This document shows, in pieces, positions 60,721 to 64,000 of a stretch of 64,000 bases of DNA. The notes below the pieces were generated by a model, which was not told the origin of the DNA, ran no database searches, and saw only the letters and a list, made by a program, of their open reading frames with translations. Each line of letters opens with the position of its first letter. The first letter of the stretch is position 1. The translations under genes were made by a program, and so were the position numbers. The DNA is from Delphinapterus leucas (Eukaryota; Chordata; Mammalia; Artiodactyla; Monodontidae), in assembly GCF_002288925.2 (NCBI RefSeq), contig NW_022098001.1, forward strand, positions 9,273,996-9,337,995, read 5' to 3'.

Positions 60721-61033
60721 TTTTTGTTTTTTTTTTTAAATTTAATTAATTTATTTATTTACTTATTTTTGGCTGTGTTGGGTCTTTGTTTCTGTGTGTG
60801 GGCTTTCTCTAGTTGCAGCGAGCAAGGGCTACTCTTCATCGTGGTGTGTGGGCCTCTCACTGTCGCAGCCTCCCTTGTTGTGGAGCACAAGCTCCAGACA
60901 CGCAGGCTCTGTAGTTGTGGCTCACGGGCGTAGTTCTCCACGGCATGTGGGATCCTCCCAGACCAGGGCTCGAACCAGTGTCCCCTGCATTGGCAGGAAG
61001 ATTCTCAACCACTGCGCCACCAGGGAAGCCGAG
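60721..61033 (-). mobile_element. CHR-1-type SINE
   Basis: T/A-rich start, 'ttttggctgtgttgggtctttg' body, ending 'ccaccagggaagcc'. Target-site duplication atctagtgttt at 60710-60720 and 61034-61044. Confidence 0.92.
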
Positions 61034-61523
61034 ATCTAGTGTTTATTCATACCTTTCTTATGGTATTTATGGCATGTTTTATTTGTATTAAATTCTTGTT
61101 TTCCACCATTAGCAAGTTCCTTAAAAGCAGAATTGTTTTATTCACCTCTCTGCCTCATTTAGCAGAATGTCTTGTGCATGATAGATGATGCAGCAAGTAT
61201 TAATTGAATTGCTGAATTAATAATGATTATCACGATATGATAATGAATCATATGATAATGACATATAATAGTTATGATGAATGAGAATTAAGATATGCAT
61301 GCATGTATGTGTATATACATACACATATGTTAGGTGTTTAAGGGCAGAGGATTTGGGCCTTTAGAGTTGAAATATGCATCACTTTATGATTAAGTGGTAT
61401 ATTACTACATACAGAAAGTAAACAATACATTCCAATTTTTATGGGCTAGGGTGGCAAAGATATTTAATTTTTGTGTGTGTTGGTATTCAAGAGAGGGAAG
61501 TCTATGTTCAAAACACAGTACTT
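61034..61523. other. Intergenic between SINEs, no recognised element
   Basis: Contains an irregular ATGC/GTAT-rich stretch near 61290-61330. Nothing else supported. Confidence 0.4.
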
Positions 61524-61907
61524 TAAAAAAATTATTTATTTAATTTTGGCTGCGTCAGGTCTTCATTGCTGCATGCAGGCTTTCTTTACTTTTTATTTAT
61601 TTATTTATTTTTCCAGGCTTTCTTTAGTTGCGATGAGCAGGGGCTACTCTTCTTTGCGGTGTGCGGGCTTCTTATTGCGGTGGCTTCTCTTGTTGCACAG
61701 CACGGGCTCTAGGCATGCGGGCTTCAGTAGTTGTGGCATGTGAGCTCAGTAGTTGTGGCTCATGGGCCGTAGAGCGCAGGCTCAGTAGTTGTGGCACATG
61801 GGCTTAGTTGCTCCGCGCCATGTGGGATCTTCCCAGATCAGGGCTCAAACCCGTGTCCCCTGCATTGTCAGGCGGGTTCTTAACCACTGCACCACCAGGG
61901 AAGCCCT
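61524..61907 (-). mobile_element. CHR-1-type SINE with internal partial duplication
   Basis: CHR-1 reverse complement; 'ggctttctttac...ccaggctttctttagttg' repeats the phrase around an inserted T/A-rich stretch at about 61588-61617. Target-site duplication acagtactt at 61515-61523 and 61908-61916. Confidence 0.9.
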
Positions 61908-61944
61908 ACAGTACTTATTTTAAAGGAAAAAAGTATTTTATTTC

Positions 61945-62620
61945 TTTTTTTTCTCCAGCTTTGTTGGGATAGAATTGACATATAACATCATGTAAGTTTA
62001 AGTTGTACAACATGTTATTTTGATACACTTATATATTGCAAAATGATTACCACCATACTATTAGCTAACATCTCCATCCCATCACATAATTACTGCTTCT
62101 TTTTTTGTTGGTGAGAACATTTAAGATTTACTCTCTTAGCAACTTTCTTTTTTTAAAAAATTAATTAATTAACTTACGTTTTATTTTTGGCTGCGTTGGG
62201 TCTTTGTTGCTGCACGCAGGCTTTCTCTAGTTGCAGCAAGCGGGGGCTACTCTTTGTTGCTGTGCGTGGGCTTCTCATTGCGGTGGCTTCTCTTGTTGTG
62301 GAGCACGGGCTCTCGGTGCACGGGCTTCAGTATTTGTGGCACTCAGGCTCAGTAGTTTTGGCTCACGAGCTCTAGAGCGCAGGCTTAGTAGTTGTGGCTC
62401 ACGGGCTCAGTTGCTCTGCGGCGTGTGGGATCTTCCCAGATCAGGGCTCAAACCTGTGTCCCCTGCATTGGCAGGTGGATTTTTAACCACTGAGCCACCA
62501 GGGAAGTCCCTCTTAGCAACTTTCAAGTATATAATACAGTATTATTAGCTATAATCACCATGCTGTACATTAGATCCCCAGAACTTGTTAATCTTAGATT
62601 AACTGAATGTAATTTTATTT
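61945..62620 (-). repeat. Ancient L1 3' UTR, interrupted by SINE
   Basis: 'gttgggatagaattgacatataacatcatgtaagtttaag', 'tgattaccaccatac', then after the SINE 'cagtattattagctataatcaccatgctgtacattagatcccca': an antisense L1M 3' UTR split in two. Confidence 0.75.
62147..62509 (-). mobile_element. CHR-1-type SINE
   Basis: CHR-1 reverse complement inserted in the old L1 3' UTR. Target-site duplication ctcttagcaacttt at 62133-62146 and 62510-62523. Confidence 0.92.
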
Positions 62621-63009
62621 CTTTAATGTTTTCATGTGTTTTGGTAAATATTAATGACTTGAAGCTTATTTGGGTGTCACCTGAGGAGAGCTGAATGATC
62701 TTATATGTTTAAAATAAATATTTTAATAATAATAAAGTCATGGGTTAAGAAAAATTATGATCTGGGTGATCTTATTGAAGTACACATCTTCAGTGTGTCT
62801 CTCATCTGTTTAAAATCTTAATTGAATTGATGAATTAATAATAATTGGTTACCATATAAGATAAATTTTATCCAAATCTGTTTTCTTTTTCAACTGATAT
62901 CAAATAAATTTATCCAAATCTCAGTTTACTCTTTAAGCTGATATGCTAGAGTACTTCAAATATAGTTGTTTGCTTTTGAGAGGGTTAAAACTGAGCCACT
63001 GCCCCTTTC
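62621..63009. other. Intergenic, no recognised element
   Basis: A partly repeated phrase ('tttatccaaatct' at about 62867 and 62910) suggests a small local duplication. No gene. Confidence 0.4.
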
Positions 63010-63330
63010 ATACTCCCTTTGCTGCAGCCCTCTAACCAGTATCCCTCTCCCATGGCCATGCTGCTTTCTCCTTCGGATTGTCATTCTCTCTCTTCCCCTC
63101 TGCCTCACTCCTGTTTGCCTTTTAAAACTCTGCTCAGTGGACACCAGGGCTGATCACCTTCCCCCCACTCCCTGGCTGGTTATGTCACTCTCTGGAGACC
63201 CTTTGTATCTGTGTTCTCACAGCATTTATCAGAACTTTTATGCTTTCCTTGTTAGCCAGTGAAGTCCTCTGACCTGTGTCTGAGTCCCCAGTACTTAGTC
63301 TAGTCCCTAAGCACCGAATAGAAGTTCAGT
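63010..63330 (+). repeat. L2-like fragment
   Basis: 'tctcacagcatttatcagaactttta', 'ctgtgtctgagtccccagtacttagtctagtccctaagcacc' follow L2 3' order. Confidence 0.55.
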
Positions 63331-63784
63331 GTTTGCGAAAAGTCTTCCGTGCCACGTCTCCTATGCCTAGCCTGGGTTAGGTATACATGGGATGCCCTGG
63401 GGCGCAGAGAGCGGGAGCTCTGTGTCATTGTTGAAAACGAGGGGTTGTCAAGACTGCTGTCATAAAAGGCCTCTTTTTCCCTTATTCTCTGCTGCCAGGG
63501 AAATGTACATTGCTGCCACTCTCCTTTTGTACTGATACAGAGGATAATCTGCACTCATTTTCAAGTTACTTTGTAAGTGCTTTTGAATTGTTTCATGAGG
63601 AGTGTAAATGTGCCAAGGGCAGGGGCTGTTCTTTCTTACCACTCTCTAGTGCTCTAGAGTCTACTAGTATAATCAGAGACACAGTAAGTGTTGACTAAAT
63701 GGGCTGTGGAATCCTGAGACAGTGACCTCAGTTTAAAATATTTATAGATCTTTATTGTTGGTGGCTAATTTTTAATTTGGCCAG
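63331..63784. other. Intergenic, no recognised element
   Basis: Unique-looking sequence without coding support. By synteny RGS22 should start further right. Confidence 0.4.
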
Positions 63785-63930
63785 GAAGTGAACCATGTAT
63801 ATTACAGACATTATCTCATTATATTAAGAGCAATGCTATGAGAGTGGTATCATTATTATTTTCTTTTTTTTCCCCTTTCAGATAAGGCTTAGAAGAGTTT
63901 AAAATTGTGTTCATCCCCACTAGTGAATTT
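63785..63930 (+). repeat. MIR SINE
   Basis: 'acagacattatctcattata', 'atgctatgagagtggtatcattattatt', 'cagataaggcttagaagag' are MIR core landmarks. Confidence 0.65.
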
Positions 63931-64000
63931 AGGGCTGAGGTTAAAATGATGGCTGTTTGACTCCAGATATTTAGACTTGGCTTTCTGCCTGCTCATACTA

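Noticed and set aside
63000..64000. Possible first exon of RGS22
   Set aside because: Expected on this side by synteny, but no CpG island, start codon in context or recognisable peptide is present here.

Overview
The window is mammalian nuclear DNA, and almost certainly cetacean. Intron-split genes with consensus splice sites are embedded in dense interspersed repeats. The young-looking SINEs are all of the tRNA-derived CHR type (head of the form 'ttccctggtggcgcagtgg', B box 'ggttcgagccct'), which is characteristic of Cetacea and their closest artiodactyl relatives. No BovB-like LINE was noticed, which argues against a ruminant. Family assignments were made by reading the sequence; no database search was run. 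Exon boundaries come from splice consensus plus an unbroken reading frame.

Three genes are present, in the order known from human 8q22 (there on the opposite strand). (1) SPAG1, minus strand, about 28.4 kb down to the left edge: a CpG-island promoter, an inferred non-coding first exon and seven coding exons giving residues 1-279 up to the first TPR region; the rest lies to the left of the window. (2) POLR2K, minus strand, about 33.85-31.86 kb: complete, 58 codons in three coding exons, with an ETS/CRE/GC-box promoter and an inferred non-coding first exon. (3) FBXO43 (EMI2), plus strand, from a CpG island near 38.1-38.8 kb to about 50.1 kb: four coding exons, 675 residues, with F-box region, zinc-binding region and C-terminal Arg-Leu tail intact. 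By human synteny RGS22 should lie further right; no exon of it was found here.

The genes are functionally unrelated neighbours: dynein-arm preassembly (SPAG1), a subunit shared by RNA polymerases I, II and III (POLR2K), and meiotic APC/C inhibition (FBXO43).

Most of the rest is layered transposon history. At 9.9-23.9 kb ancient L1 sequence was invaded by a 5'-truncated L1 (13.2-15.8 kb) and a nearly full-length L1 (16.5-22.2 kb), each with its target-site duplication, plus several SINEs. At 54.06-60.67 kb a minus-strand, nearly full-length L1 carries extra 3' sequence inside one target-site duplication, which reads as an L1 3' transduction. At 60.7-62.5 kb three CHR SINEs lie in one orientation, each with its own duplication. 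Older layers are MIR, L2, an MLT1-type LTR, hAT/MER5-like and Tigger-like DNA transposons, and HAL1/L1M ORF1 remnants. No new enzymatic or defence system was found. The most notable observations are the L1 transduction, a SINE within about 50 bp of the POLR2K promoter and co-oriented with it, and a 29-bp duplication beside a POLR2K splice donor.
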